The notes: a model not told the origin generated them from the letters alone. Positions 36,070-44,896 are shown, counted from the stretch's first letter. The stretch: DNA of 64,000 nucleotides from Anaerolineae bacterium (GCA_022843745.1 JALHNB010000014.1:62001-126000), one strand, 5' to 3'. Numbers and translations: made by a program.

Positions 36070-36179
36070 TCGAAAGCGTTGATCCCTGGCGTTTTGGCTG
36101 GAGCTGGGAGGATGGTTTGACACCAGAAATTATCCATATCTTGAATGAGCGTATCCGTCAGGGGCCGCCGAGGGGCTAA
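36070..36179 (+). pseudogene. Displaced C-terminal end of the first LLM gene
   Basis: In the shifted frame the DNA encodes IESVDPWRFGW, then LTPEI, then LNERIRQGPPRG and a stop at 36177-36179. This matches the end of the paralogue (LNERIRQGPPRG here against MNERIRQGPPKI there). Restoring a single G in the TGGTGATC at the junction joins the two parts into a normal-length protein. Confidence 0.8.
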
Positions 36180-36235
36180 TTAGCATCTCAGCTTGTCAGC
36201 GTTTCAGCTTTGTTGGTGGCTGAAATGCTGACTAA
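36180..36235. repeat. TCAGC/GCTGA palindromic repeat
   Basis: GTCAGCGTTTCAGC (36195-36208) and GCTGAAATGCTGAC (36219-36232) form a 14-bp stem with one mismatch around a 10-base loop. It lies between the tandem LLM genes and has relatives at 10645, 35245 and 43224. Confidence 0.65.
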
Positions 36236-36332
36236 GAATTTCTGGTGATTATGTTTTTGTGGTAGGTTCGTAGAGACAAGGCACCTCCTTACAAAGACGA
36301 GATAAACAACTAATTTTTAAAGGAGATTTATT

Positions 36333-37202
36333 ATGAAATATGGGATTAGTCTGCCGCCGTTTGGCGATCATGCCGACCCGCGTTATCTGGCTGACGTTGC
36401 GCGTGAAGCTGAGGCCGCTGGATGGGATGCCTTTTTTATTTGGGATCATGTCCTTTTCGACATGGGGTTTCGCCCGATAGCCGATCCCTGGGTTGCGCTG
36501 GCGGCTATCGCCATGAATACCCAAAAAATTAAGATCGGCACGATGGTGACACCCGTCGCACGTCGCCGTCCCTGGCAACTGGCACGTGAAACCGTTTCGG
36601 TGGATCGCCTTTCTAACGGACGCATGATCTTCGGTGTTGGTCTGGGAGTGCCAGCACAGTTGGAATATGGCTTCTTTGGCGAGGATCAAGACCCCAAAAT
36701 TCATGGGCAGAAGCTGGATGAAGGCCTCGCTGTGATGGATGGCCTTTGGAGTGGCGAACCTTTCAGCTACAGCGGCGATCATTATAAGCTGGACGAAGTG
36801 CGATTTTTGCCCCGTGCGATTCAATCACCGCGCATTCCCGTCTGGGTGGGCGGGACACTCAATAAACGGAAGCCGCTGGAACGCGCCGCCCGTTGGGATG
36901 GCTATTGCCCATTGAAGGACGGCGGAATGGTCACACCCGACGAGTGGAAAGTCGCGATGGATTCCGTCAATCAGCTTCGTAACAGCGATGCGCCGTTCGA
37001 TTGGGTACAAGGCGGCGAGACTCCCGGCGATAACCCGGCTAAAGCTGCCGAGATGGTCAAGCCTTATGAAGAAATTGGCGTAACATGGTGGATTGAAGGC
37101 ATTTATCACTGGCGTTATGGCTTAAAAGGCAATGATCCGATCACACCTGAAATCTCCGAAGCGATGAACGAACGCATCCGGCAGGGGCCGCCCAAGATTT
37201 AA
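36333..37202 (+). CDS. LLM class flavin-dependent oxidoreductase
   Basis: 289 residues, a full-length paralogue of the preceding gene. It starts MKYGISLPPFGDHADPRYL with AAAGGAG just upstream. Shared blocks are GWDAFFIWDHVLFD, ALAAIAMNTQKIKIGTMVTP, RRRPWQLARETVSVDRLSNGR and GVGLGVPAQLEYGFFGE. The last segment, TWWIEGIYHWRYG, is the one lost by frameshift in the first copy. LLM enzymes use FMN or the deazaflavin F420; which cofactor applies cannot be read from the sequence. The substrate is unknown. The two genes clearly arose by tandem duplication. Confidence 0.92.
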   Translation: MKYGISLPPFGDHADPRYLADVAREAEAAGWDAFFIWDHVLFDMGFRPIADPWVALAAIAMNTQKIKIGTMVTPVARRRPWQLARETVSVDRLSNGRMIFGVGLGVPAQLEYGFFGEDQDPKIHGQKLDEGLAVMDGLWSGEPFSYSGDHYKLDEVRFLPRAIQSPRIPVWVGGTLNKRKPLERAARWDGYCPLKDGGMVTPDEWKVAMDSVNQLRNSDAPFDWVQGGETPGDNPAKAAEMVKPYEEIGVTWWIEGIYHWRYGLKGNDPITPEISEAMNERIRQGPPKI

Positions 37203-37303
37203 CCGAATAGTCGCAATTTTTAACCTTTATATGGCTAAAATTTTGTATAGCTTCTCTAAAATGAAGTCGAAAATTTTAGAATCCACATATAGAGGAGTAA
37301 CCC

Positions 37304-38119
37304 ATGCCCGATAATATGCCAATCCTCGGTGCCGCTATGCGCTCGAATCGATTGCGAGAATATTGTGATTGGCTGATTGAGAATCAACGTGACCTCGAAA
37401 TTCAGGACCCGGCATGGTATGAAGTTCTGGATGGCGACTGGCGATCTATCACTCGTGAAATTCGTTCGATCCTGAATGGCTACACCGGACGTATGGGGAT
37501 TCATGCGCCATTCTACAGCCTGACTCTGGCTGCGGAAGACCCACGAGTTCGCGTGGTGGTTTCGGATCGTTTTAAGCAGTCACTCGATTTTTGCGCTGAG
37601 GTCGGCGCAACACACATGGTCATTCACAGCCCATTCAATTTCCTCGGCACACCTTTTGGGCCACTCGCCAGCAAGATGCCCGATTACGGTAAGATTATCC
37701 ACGACACATTGGCGGAAACGGTTGCCTATGCCGAGCAGATTCAATGTACGCTGATGATCGAGAATATTTTTGATCGCGATCCCAGACTGCTGGTGGAATT
37801 GGTGAAATCATTTGACTCGAGTTCCGTTCGGATGAGCGTTGATACCGGACATGCCTATATCAATCATAAATTGGGCGCACCGCCCCCGGATTACTGGATC
37901 CGTGAGGCCGGAAATCTGCTCGGTCATGTGCATTTGCAAGATACCGATGGTTATGCTGATCGTCATTGGCTTCCAGGTCAGGGTAATATTGCCTGGTCAG
38001 GGGTGTTTGATGCGCTCAAACACCTGGAACATGAACCGCGTTTGATTCTTGAGCTAATGGATCAAAGCGCGATTCGACAAGCGGCGTTGTGGTTTCAGGA
38101 ACGGGGGCTGGCGAAGTAG
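37304..38119 (+). CDS. Sugar phosphate isomerase/epimerase-type TIM barrel protein
   Basis: 271 residues of the xylose isomerase-like (AP endonuclease 2) TIM-barrel superfamily. The probable metal ligands fall in the usual places: Glu in TLMIENIFD, Asp/His in SVDTGHAYI, His in GHVHLQDTDG with DRHWLPGQGNI, and Glu in LILELMD. Substrates in this superfamily range from sugars and inositol derivatives to nucleic acid ends, so only the fold-level call is safe. GAGGAG lies a few bases before the ATG. It follows the LLM gene by about 100 bases and converges on a Doc-like gene two bases after its stop. Confidence 0.85.
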   Translation: MPDNMPILGAAMRSNRLREYCDWLIENQRDLEIQDPAWYEVLDGDWRSITREIRSILNGYTGRMGIHAPFYSLTLAAEDPRVRVVVSDRFKQSLDFCAEVGATHMVIHSPFNFLGTPFGPLASKMPDYGKIIHDTLAETVAYAEQIQCTLMIENIFDRDPRLLVELVKSFDSSSVRMSVDTGHAYINHKLGAPPPDYWIREAGNLLGHVHLQDTDGYADRHWLPGQGNIAWSGVFDALKHLEHEPRLILELMDQSAIRQAALWFQERGLAK

Positions 38120-38121
38120 AG

Positions 38122-38619
38122 CTACTGTTTCGCTAACTCGTCGAGCAGCCACTTATGTTCGGCGATGATTTCACCAATCGTTTGCATATCGGCCTGAGCC
38201 TCTTGCTCGGGTGACGAATCAGCACCCGTTTTTGTGGGAAGCCAGGTGGCAAAATCGGCGGCATCCTCCTGGCCTTCCGCGACGGCAATGATATGCGTAA
38301 GCGCCTGACTCTGATCCCAGGCAGGATATAGACCGTTAATTTGCAGCATAAAAATCGCGCCAACGGCGGCAGTGCGCTTATTACCATCGGCAAACGGGTG
38401 ATTGCGGGCGAGTGAATGCACCAGCGCGGCGACTTTTTCCGGCAGCGTTGGATAGGCATCCTCGCCAAAGACGGTTTGCAGCGGGCGGGCGGCGGCGGCC
38501 TCTAATAGTCCCATATCGCGAACTTTTTGCTTGCCCTTCAGAATCTTGTGAATCTGGTCGTTGCCGGGCAGGACTTCATTGATATAAATCAGCTCATCGA
38601 CAGTCACGTAGCGTGTCAT
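38122..38619 (-). CDS. Fic/Doc family protein (Doc-like), second of a tandem pair
   Basis: 165 residues with the Fic/Doc core motif HPFADGNKRTA (about residues 75-85), the loop that binds ATP or UTP. Doc toxins phosphorylate EF-Tu, while Fic enzymes AMPylate targets; the short form and DGNKR spelling favour the Doc side. The N-terminus YVTVDELIYINEVLPG is typical of death-on-curing proteins. Its ATG follows directly on the stop of the upstream Doc-like gene (TGA-ATG), so they are coupled. No Phd-type antitoxin gene is adjacent. The C-terminal 40 residues are extra compared with Doc. Toxicity is therefore uncertain. Confidence 0.83.
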   Translation of the reverse strand: MTRYVTVDELIYINEVLPGNDQIHKILKGKQKVRDMGLLEAAAARPLQTVFGEDAYPTLPEKVAALVHSLARNHPFADGNKRTAAVGAIFMLQINGLYPAWDQSQALTHIIAVAEGQEDAADFATWLPTKTGADSSPEQEAQADMQTIGEIIAEHKWLLDELAKQ

Positions 38620-39009
38620 TCATTTTTCTCGTGTGTGTTCGGCTAGCCACTCGGCAATATCGGGAACATCGTGAATATTTTGCGCGATTTCCAGCACATA
38701 TTGGTAAATTTCGTCGGCATTCCAGGTAGGTTCGAGGCCATTGTCGTCTAAAAATTGCAACGTCGCCGCCGTCGCCGTTCGTTTATTGCCATCAAAAAAC
38801 AGGTGATGCGCCGCCAGCGAATGGAGGAGCGCAGCGGCTTTATCAAGAAGCGTTGGATAAGCCGATTCGCCAAACGCCTGAATTGCGGGACGATCCGCAG
38901 CAGAACGCAGCAAATGCCGATCCCGCACATCGGGTTTGCGCCCCAATGTTTTTTCAGCAATCTCATAAATTTCAGCAGCAGTCAGATAACGTATTTCGTC
39001 GGGGTTCAT
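38620..39009 (-). CDS. Fic/Doc family protein (Doc-like), first of a tandem pair
   Basis: 129 residues, close to the size of the Doc toxin (126). The active-site loop is HHLFFDGNKRTA near residues 73-84. The N-terminus (IRYLTAAEIYEIAEKTLG) and the segment VRDRHLLRSAADRPAIQAFG match the death-on-curing family. It begins seven bases after the priA stop and directly abuts a second Doc-like gene, so all three are probably one transcript. The two Doc-like proteins are clearly related but diverged. The usual antitoxin partner is not present on either side. Confidence 0.85.
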   Translation of the reverse strand: MNPDEIRYLTAAEIYEIAEKTLGRKPDVRDRHLLRSAADRPAIQAFGESAYPTLLDKAAALLHSLAAHHLFFDGNKRTATAATLQFLDDNGLEPTWNADEIYQYVLEIAQNIHDVPDIAEWLAEHTREK

Positions 39010-39016
39010 CGAAAAC

Positions 39017-41803
39017 TCACAGTAAATCTACAGGATCAATGTCAACATACCAGCCACGCCCGATGTCCACGCCTTCCAGTGCAGGGACAGGGTTCGGCCC
39101 ACGCAGGATGACATGCCAGCGATAGACATTATTGATACGTGCGAAAAAGCAAGGTGCTGGCCCCATGATTTGCGTTCCGGTCAGTTGAAGGACTTCGATG
39201 CGTCGCTGCAAAATAGCCGCCGCGCGTTCGGCTTCGGCTTTTGCTTTGACCTCGGTGGGAAACTGAAAAACGACGCGCAGCATCCGGCGCAGAGGTGGAT
39301 AACCCAATTCGCGGCGGTAAGCCATCTCCTGCTCATAGAAGCTTTCATAATCCTGCTCGGCGGCGGCCTGAATCACATAATGTTCCGGCAAGTAAGTCTG
39401 GATAATCGCTTTTCCGCCTAATAAACCGCGCCCTGCCCGCCCCACCACCTGCGTTAATATCTGAAATGTGCGCTCGGCAGAACGAAAATCGGGCAATCCC
39501 AGACCAACATCGGCGTTCACCACGCCGACCAGCGTCACCAACGGCAAATCCAGCCCTTTCGCGACCATCTTTGTGCCGATCATCACATCAGCTTTACGTT
39601 CGATAAAACGCCGGAGCAGGCCGTCGTGATCGTTGGATGTTCGCGCCGTGTCCGCGTCCCAGCGCACGACACGCGCCATCGGAAACAGGCGAATCAATTC
39701 CTGCTCGACCTGTTCCGTCCCCGCGCCGAAATATTTGATGCGTTTGGACTGGCAGGCTGGGCAGATCGTGCGTGGTTTGCTGGAGTATCCGCACAGATGG
39801 CAGCGCATCATTTCGTCATACTGGTGATAGGTCATCGGTACATCGCAGCGCGGGCATTTATCGACATAGCCGCAGTCGCGACAAAAAACGTAGGTGTTCT
39901 TGCCGCGACGATTCAAAAACAGCATGATCTGTTCGCGGCGTTCCAGCGCAGTCGCAATCTCATCTTGCAGCGAACGGCTGAAAATGCTGGTGTTGCCGGA
40001 TTTCAATTCCGTTCGCATATCGACCACCTCGACAGGTGGTAGATCAATCATCAGTGCATCTTCAGCACTAGACGGATAATAGCGGGCGAGGACACCTTCG
40101 CGCTCCGATTGTTCTAAAATGCGCGTGCGATGTCCCATAATGCGCCGGGGAAGTTGTAGCAGGCCAATATCGCCGCGATGTGCTCGAAACGATGTTTCCA
40201 GGTCGGGGGTCGCGTCGCCGAGAATGAGTACGGCGTTGTTGTTACGTGCCATCTCCTCTGCGACACGGCGGGCATGATACGAAAGCTGCGAAAAATCCGG
40301 GTCTTGCTTATAGCTCTCGTCATGTTCCTCGTCCAGAATAATCAGCCCGACATCAGGGAAAGGCGTAAACAGCGCCGAACGTGCGCCGACCACGATCTGC
40401 ACCAGATTTTCCCGCGCCCTTCGCCAGGTATCATAGCGTTCACCCTGGCTGACTGTGCCATGAACGACAGCCACGCGGCCTGGAAAACGTGCTGTTACGC
40501 GGCGAATCGTTTGCGGCGTCAGCGCGACCTCTGGCACAAGATAAATGATCTGTCGTCCCTGCGCCAGCGTAAGCTCAATCGCCCGTAGATAAATTTCGGT
40601 TTTGCCGCTGCCTGTAACGCCATGAAGGAGGAAAATATTGCTTAATCCCCTCCCGGCCTGCTCAGGATCGAATTCGGGGAGGGCTGGGGTGGGGTTTATA
40701 GCATCCCACTGCAAACTCTTGATTTTTGCTTCAATCGGTTCCCAGGCCATGCGCTGCTCCGATGTCAACGCGGGGGCAGCGGTTGGGACATAATCGCGAT
40801 TCGCCAGCGAGTCACGCCAGGTCTGCTCCTCGCCCAGCAGAATAAGACCTTCTTCTTCCAGTTTTTTGAGATCGGGCAAGGTCGCGTCGGCCTGCGCGTA
40901 AAGCCAACTCACATCCATCGGCGCATTTTCACGCGCCAGCACCCGCAGAATTTTCAAAAAGCGCTCCCCTTTGCGCAGTGCGATCAGATTTTCATCGACA
41001 GTTTCAGAAGGGATATTGAGCGTTATGGTGATGGGATCATCTTTGGATTCGCGCGAATCCCGATTGGTCGTCACCAGCCCGTCTTTTTCCAGTTCAGCCA
41101 ATACGGGTTTACCGACTCCGGCAATTCGCAACGCATCCTCGACCCGCATATCGTCGTTGGATGCGGCGATGACTTCGAGCAAATTCGCGCGGCGTGATTC
41201 GCGCCCCAGATGGCGGGCGACGCTGGCGATCTGGTCAGGATGAATCGCAAGTGTGACCGTGCGGATCATTTTCGGGCGCACTCGCGGCGGTGCGAGGATG
41301 TTTTCGCGTTTGAGGACACCGATTTTCGCCAGCGCATCCACAACAGGCCGCCATTCCTCCCCGGTGAGCGCCGAAGTTAATTGGTAGCCGCGCCGAGGGT
41401 TTCGCCGCTTGAGCAAATCGACAATTTTTTGTTCGAGAGGCGTGAAAATCTGCCCCTCAGCGTTGAGCAGCGTGACCAATAAATCATGTTGATTGGCAAG
41501 GCCCGGCGGCAGCCACAGCCACAGACATGGCCCCAGCGGCATGAGATAATGCTCGGCGATCCATCGTGCGATTTCAATCTGCGGCGGTGTGACCACCGGG
41601 CGCGAATCCATCACTTCAAGGATCGGCTTGGTTTGCTCGACAGCGCTGCTCTCGTGCAGATTCAACACAATTCCATGCTGCATGGCTGTCCCGAATGCGA
41701 TTTGCACCAACTGACCGACCTGAACCTGACCGTCGAGTTCCGGCGGGATATGATAATCGAATGTATTGCGGACGGCGGTATTGATGACGATTTCTGCGTA
41801 CAT
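39017..41803 (-). CDS. priA: Primosomal protein N' (replication restart helicase PriA)
   Basis: DNA helicase that reloads the replisome at stalled forks. 928 residues with the full order of parts. The N-terminal 3'-DNA-binding domain begins MYAEIVINTAVRNTFDYHIP. Walker A is GVTGSGKTEIYL and the Walker B box LIILDEEHDESYKQ. Two paired zinc sites follow (CRDCGYVDKCPRC, CHLCGYSSKPRTICPAC), then the C-terminal helicase lobe with VGRAGRG. ATG 41803 is chosen over an upstream in-frame ATG at 41860 because homology begins there. Oddity: about 20 residues (INPTPALPEFDPEQAGRG) just before the Walker A motif come from a dispersed palindromic repeat inserted in frame. Confidence 0.96.
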   Translation of the reverse strand: MYAEIVINTAVRNTFDYHIPPELDGQVQVGQLVQIAFGTAMQHGIVLNLHESSAVEQTKPILEVMDSRPVVTPPQIEIARWIAEHYLMPLGPCLWLWLPPGLANQHDLLVTLLNAEGQIFTPLEQKIVDLLKRRNPRRGYQLTSALTGEEWRPVVDALAKIGVLKRENILAPPRVRPKMIRTVTLAIHPDQIASVARHLGRESRRANLLEVIAASNDDMRVEDALRIAGVGKPVLAELEKDGLVTTNRDSRESKDDPITITLNIPSETVDENLIALRKGERFLKILRVLARENAPMDVSWLYAQADATLPDLKKLEEEGLILLGEEQTWRDSLANRDYVPTAAPALTSEQRMAWEPIEAKIKSLQWDAINPTPALPEFDPEQAGRGLSNIFLLHGVTGSGKTEIYLRAIELTLAQGRQIIYLVPEVALTPQTIRRVTARFPGRVAVVHGTVSQGERYDTWRRARENLVQIVVGARSALFTPFPDVGLIILDEEHDESYKQDPDFSQLSYHARRVAEEMARNNNAVLILGDATPDLETSFRAHRGDIGLLQLPRRIMGHRTRILEQSEREGVLARYYPSSAEDALMIDLPPVEVVDMRTELKSGNTSIFSRSLQDEIATALERREQIMLFLNRRGKNTYVFCRDCGYVDKCPRCDVPMTYHQYDEMMRCHLCGYSSKPRTICPACQSKRIKYFGAGTEQVEQELIRLFPMARVVRWDADTARTSNDHDGLLRRFIERKADVMIGTKMVAKGLDLPLVTLVGVVNADVGLGLPDFRSAERTFQILTQVVGRAGRGLLGGKAIIQTYLPEHYVIQAAAEQDYESFYEQEMAYRRELGYPPLRRMLRVVFQFPTEVKAKAEAERAAAILQRRIEVLQLTGTQIMGPAPCFFARINNVYRWHVILRGPNPVPALEGVDIGRGWYVDIDPVDLL
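40645..40697. repeat. NPTP-type palindromic repeat inside priA
   Basis: The DNA that encodes NPTPALPEF and the following dozen residues of PriA contains the words ACCCCACCCCAGCCCTCCCC and GAATTCG and ends GGAGGGG on the minus strand. The same word order occurs in the non-coding repeat at 52896-52961. The insert keeps the reading frame and lies in the linker in front of the helicase core. Confidence 0.75.
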
Positions 41804-41902
41804 AAGGTCAATTTTAGCACAATTGGTCGATTGTCGTAGCCTCAGACTTGGGGGAGTCAATCACTCACGCTCAAATTTTGTAAATAAACCGATTGCTCTG
41901 CG

Positions 41903-41931
41903 TTGACGTGCTTAATCACCCATGCTAATCT
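41903..41931 (+). promoter_or_regulatory. Possible extended -10 promoter for the PIN-TRAM gene
   Basis: TTGACG (41903-41908), 17 bases, then TAATCT (41926-41931) preceded by TGC. The -10 match is poor but the extended TGN helps. It would give a leader of about 240 nt that contains the 32-bp tandem repeats. Confidence 0.3.
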
Positions 41932-42024
41932 TAAATCAGGTCAATCGAGTGGACGGTATCAGCATCATTCATTGCGTCGCTGATTGTCCTATAACGTTTT
42001 TATTATAGTGTCCATCTCATCTGC

Positions 42025-42120
42025 ACAACGGTAAGTTATCGTAATCTTGCCATTGTATAACGGTAAATCCTCATAATCCCGCCGTTGCACAACAGTAAGC
42101 CATCGTAATCTTGCCATAAA
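42025..42120. repeat. Three tandem 32-bp repeats
   Basis: Units at 42025-42056, 42057-42088 and 42089-42120 align without gaps. Each begins AYAACRGTAA and carries an ATAATC or GTAATC word followed by TTGCC or CCGCC. Units 1 and 3 are most alike. They lie 55 bases before the PIN-TRAM start codon, in the 372-bp region between priA and that gene, where no other gene is seen. Confidence 0.8.
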
Positions 42121-42175
42121 CCTGCACCCTTATTCGTAGGCGATGTAGGTGGGGAAGGGCCAGGAGTCCACACCA

Positions 42176-43222
42176 ATGTCCTATGATTTCGCCTTCCGTT
42201 TGATCGGGATGGTTGTTTTTGCGTTAATCGGTGCGCGTATCGGCTTGGGTGCTGAAACCGCTTTGGGCTTGCCTGCGCAGGCAACAACATTCATTTTTTC
42301 CCTCGTCGGCATCCTTTTTGGCCTCATCCTCACCCCTTGGTTGACCTATCGACCCATTCGATTTATCAGCAAAGTCATCAATGAAAATCCGATAGATGCC
42401 CTTTTTATGGCGGTTGTCGGCTTACTCATCGGTTTGCTGATCGGTCTGCTGCTGGCCTACCCGTTGTCGCTGCTCTCCGATCCTCTCGGCAATATCCTGC
42501 CAGCAATCGTGTCTGTCACCTGTGCGTATCTGGGGCTGACTATTTTTAGTGTGCGTTCGCGTGAAATCTGGGATGTGATTGGCGAAAATATTTCCCCTAA
42601 CCCGACGAGAGCGCGGATTAATATGCAGTCAGATCGTGAGCTTTTGCTCGATACCAGCGTTCTGATTGATGGGCGTATCGTAGACATTGCCCGCACGGGT
42701 TTCCTGGGTGGAACGCTGATCGTTCCCCGATTTGTGCTGTCGGAACTGCATCAGGTCGCTGATTCGTCCGATCCGCTGCGGCGTGGACGTGGACGGCGCG
42801 GGCTGGCAAAGCTCAACGAACTCCAGCGCGAAGAAGAACTTCCGGTGCGGATTGTCGAGGATGATTTCGAAGGCGTGACACAAGTTGATGACAAGCTCGT
42901 CATGTTGGCGATCCAAATGAATGGGCTGATCGTCACCAATGACTATAACCTGAATCGCGTGGCGGAAGCGCAGAACGTGATCGTCTTGAACGTGAATTTA
43001 TTGGCGAATGCGGTACGGGCAGTTTATATACCGGGCGAGACCTTTCCGATTCGTGTGATTCAAGAGGGTAAAGACCCCGACCAGGGAGTCGGCTATCTTG
43101 AGGACGGCACGATGGTCGTCATCGCCAACGCCAAACAGTATATGGATCGCACCATCAACGTCACCGTGACGCGGCTCATCAACAAGGAAACCGGACGCAT
43201 GATTTTCGCGGAACCGACATAA
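42176..43222 (+). CDS. PIN/TRAM domain membrane protein (YacL-like)
   Basis: 348 residues. Four hydrophobic helices occupy the first 130 residues. A PIN-type ribonuclease domain follows (about 155-270); its acidic residues lie in LLLDTSVLIDGRIVDIA, RFVLSELHQVAD, VDDKLVMLA and VTNDYNLN. A TRAM RNA-binding domain closes the protein (about 285-345, GYLEDGTMVVIANAKQY). This is the architecture of Bacillus YacL and relatives, presumed membrane-bound ribonucleases whose substrates are not established. AGGAG at 42162-42166 sets the ATG at 42176. It stands alone, with tandem repeats upstream. Confidence 0.92.
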   Translation: MSYDFAFRLIGMVVFALIGARIGLGAETALGLPAQATTFIFSLVGILFGLILTPWLTYRPIRFISKVINENPIDALFMAVVGLLIGLLIGLLLAYPLSLLSDPLGNILPAIVSVTCAYLGLTIFSVRSREIWDVIGENISPNPTRARINMQSDRELLLDTSVLIDGRIVDIARTGFLGGTLIVPRFVLSELHQVADSSDPLRRGRGRRGLAKLNELQREEELPVRIVEDDFEGVTQVDDKLVMLAIQMNGLIVTNDYNLNRVAEAQNVIVLNVNLLANAVRAVYIPGETFPIRVIQEGKDPDQGVGYLEDGTMVVIANAKQYMDRTINVTVTRLINKETGRMIFAEPT

Positions 43223-43223
43223 A

Positions 43224-43253
43224 GCTCAGCAGTCAGCTTTCAGAGTTCAGCTT
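43224..43253. repeat. Short TCAGC-rich intergenic repeat
   Basis: Three close copies of CTCAGC/GTCAGC/TTCAGC follow the PIN-TRAM stop codon and run up to the stop of the convergent gene. They belong to the same word family as 10645-10790. Confidence 0.4.
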
Positions 43254-44867
43254 TTAAGGTCTTTCATAGATTGTGTAAACGCCTTCGGTATAAATCACGG
43301 TGAGGTCGTTTGCCCATTCCGGCAATTCGGTGGATTCTGGCACGATTTTGCGCTCGGCCTGACCGTAAAATACATAGCGAATCCTCATCTGCTCATAGAG
43401 GATGGTGCGCTCGTCGGCTGTCATTTCGCCGCTGAAAAAGCGCTCGGTTTCGCGTGTTTTTGGGACAGCGTAGAGCGTTTCCGGCCCGTGACCGACATAA
43501 ACGCGCAGGTTCGTATAAGCGGGGATGATGTTACCCGTTTCAAACGAGCCTAAAACGACTTCACCCGGCGCGGCATGTTCATTGAGCCAATTAAGCGCCG
43601 CGATTTCGGCTGCGGGGTGAAAAGTCGGCGGTTGACTGCCCAAAGCCGTCAGAAAGCCACCGAGCAACAAAAATAGCGTCACGGGCAGGGTCGCCAGCAG
43701 CACTAATGCTGAGGTGCGCCGCCAGGATTTTCGATACGATTTCCGTGCGCGTTTCGCCAGCAACATGACTCCTGCCGATGCCAGAATCGACAGTGGGACG
43801 ATCACTGCCTCGGCCATCCGGCGCTGTACGTTGATGGGGAGATAAACCAGAATTGGCACGATCAGCGGCCAGCCGATCAACAGCGTATAACGCATGTCTA
43901 ATTTCGCACGCCGCCACGCCCAGCGTCCACCGATGAACGCCAAAACGGCAAGCGGTAAATAAGCCAATACATAATGCACAATCGGTGGTGACGGCAACAA
44001 ATTTTGCGCTGACCACTGCGCGAAAGCTGGATTGCCCGTAAAAATAACGACGTTGTAGAGAAAAAGCGGCAGTGTGATTCCACCAGCGACAACACATCGT
44101 ATGAATAGTTGTGTCGGAAAGGCGCGATTCCGCACCCAGGTCGCTAATCCCCACGCACCGACAATCGCGTAAATAATCACCAGATAAAATGGCACAGCTA
44201 GCCCGACGATTAACCAGCAAATGCCTGCCAACCCTGCCCGCGAGGTTCGGCTGTCCATGATGAGCAGTAAGCCAGTCAGCAGCATCGCCCGTGCTAATGC
44301 CAGATGTGGCAGACCGAATAAAATCTGAAATGTGAAGCCTTCGGGGATATAAAATTCCGGTGGTACGCTGCCGAACGGGAGAACTAGCCAGCCGAAACCG
44401 CCGCCGAATGTCGCCAGAATGAGCGCCAGTAAACGCGCCCGTTTGGAGCGCAGAAACGCCGCGATAAAACGATACATCACGGTGACGAGCAGTACGCCAA
44501 AAACCACACGCATCAGGTGAAAAACGCCGAGCAGCGTACCTGTCAGCCGGGGATCGGTGTCGCTCATAAACAGGCGAACGATCTGACCGGGGATGATATA
44601 GGGGAGAAATAATAGTCCAGCGCTGTCGTGTTTTTCGGCGGTATAAAACAGGGAAAAGTCCCATCGCCCCTGCGCACCCAGCCGCATTTTGCCCAGATAT
44701 GAACTGCCGTCGTCCGTGCCGTAAAAGAAGCCGCTAAAGACTTTATCACTGCCCTGAGATGCCCAACCCAGGATATAGGGCGCGGTTGTCAGCGCAGCCA
44801 GGAGAAGCGCGTAGATCAAAACGCGCGTCCATTCGCGGCGGGTAATTGGGATAATTTGGGATAACAC
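43254..44867 (-). CDS. Polytopic membrane protein, GT-C glycosyltransferase-like
   Basis: 537 residues with about ten to twelve hydrophobic helices and a soluble end. The first external loop (GFFYGTDDGSSYLGKMRLGA) carries the acidic residues expected of GT-C enzymes. The C-terminal part begins ALNWLNEHAAPGEVVLGSFE and includes RVYVGHGPETL and RYVFYGQAERK, segments found in membrane glycosyltransferases of this kind. The substrate is unknown. It is only distantly similar to the 6044 protein. It converges on the PIN-TRAM gene and has no obvious operon partner. Confidence 0.6.
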   Translation of the reverse strand: MLSQIIPITRREWTRVLIYALLLAALTTAPYILGWASQGSDKVFSGFFYGTDDGSSYLGKMRLGAQGRWDFSLFYTAEKHDSAGLLFLPYIIPGQIVRLFMSDTDPRLTGTLLGVFHLMRVVFGVLLVTVMYRFIAAFLRSKRARLLALILATFGGGFGWLVLPFGSVPPEFYIPEGFTFQILFGLPHLALARAMLLTGLLLIMDSRTSRAGLAGICWLIVGLAVPFYLVIIYAIVGAWGLATWVRNRAFPTQLFIRCVVAGGITLPLFLYNVVIFTGNPAFAQWSAQNLLPSPPIVHYVLAYLPLAVLAFIGGRWAWRRAKLDMRYTLLIGWPLIVPILVYLPINVQRRMAEAVIVPLSILASAGVMLLAKRARKSYRKSWRRTSALVLLATLPVTLFLLLGGFLTALGSQPPTFHPAAEIAALNWLNEHAAPGEVVLGSFETGNIIPAYTNLRVYVGHGPETLYAVPKTRETERFFSGEMTADERTILYEQMRIRYVFYGQAERKIVPESTELPEWANDLTVIYTEGVYTIYERP

Positions 44868-44896
44868 GGGCGTTCCTTATCATCGCAATAATGACA

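Noticed and set aside
39017-41860. The longer PriA starting at 41860
   Set aside because: The extra 19 residues show no PriA-like sequence; the MYAEIVINTAV start at 41803 matches the family.
42025-42120. A short CRISPR array
   Set aside because: The three 32-bp units are directly adjacent, with no spacers between repeats, and no cas genes are nearby.
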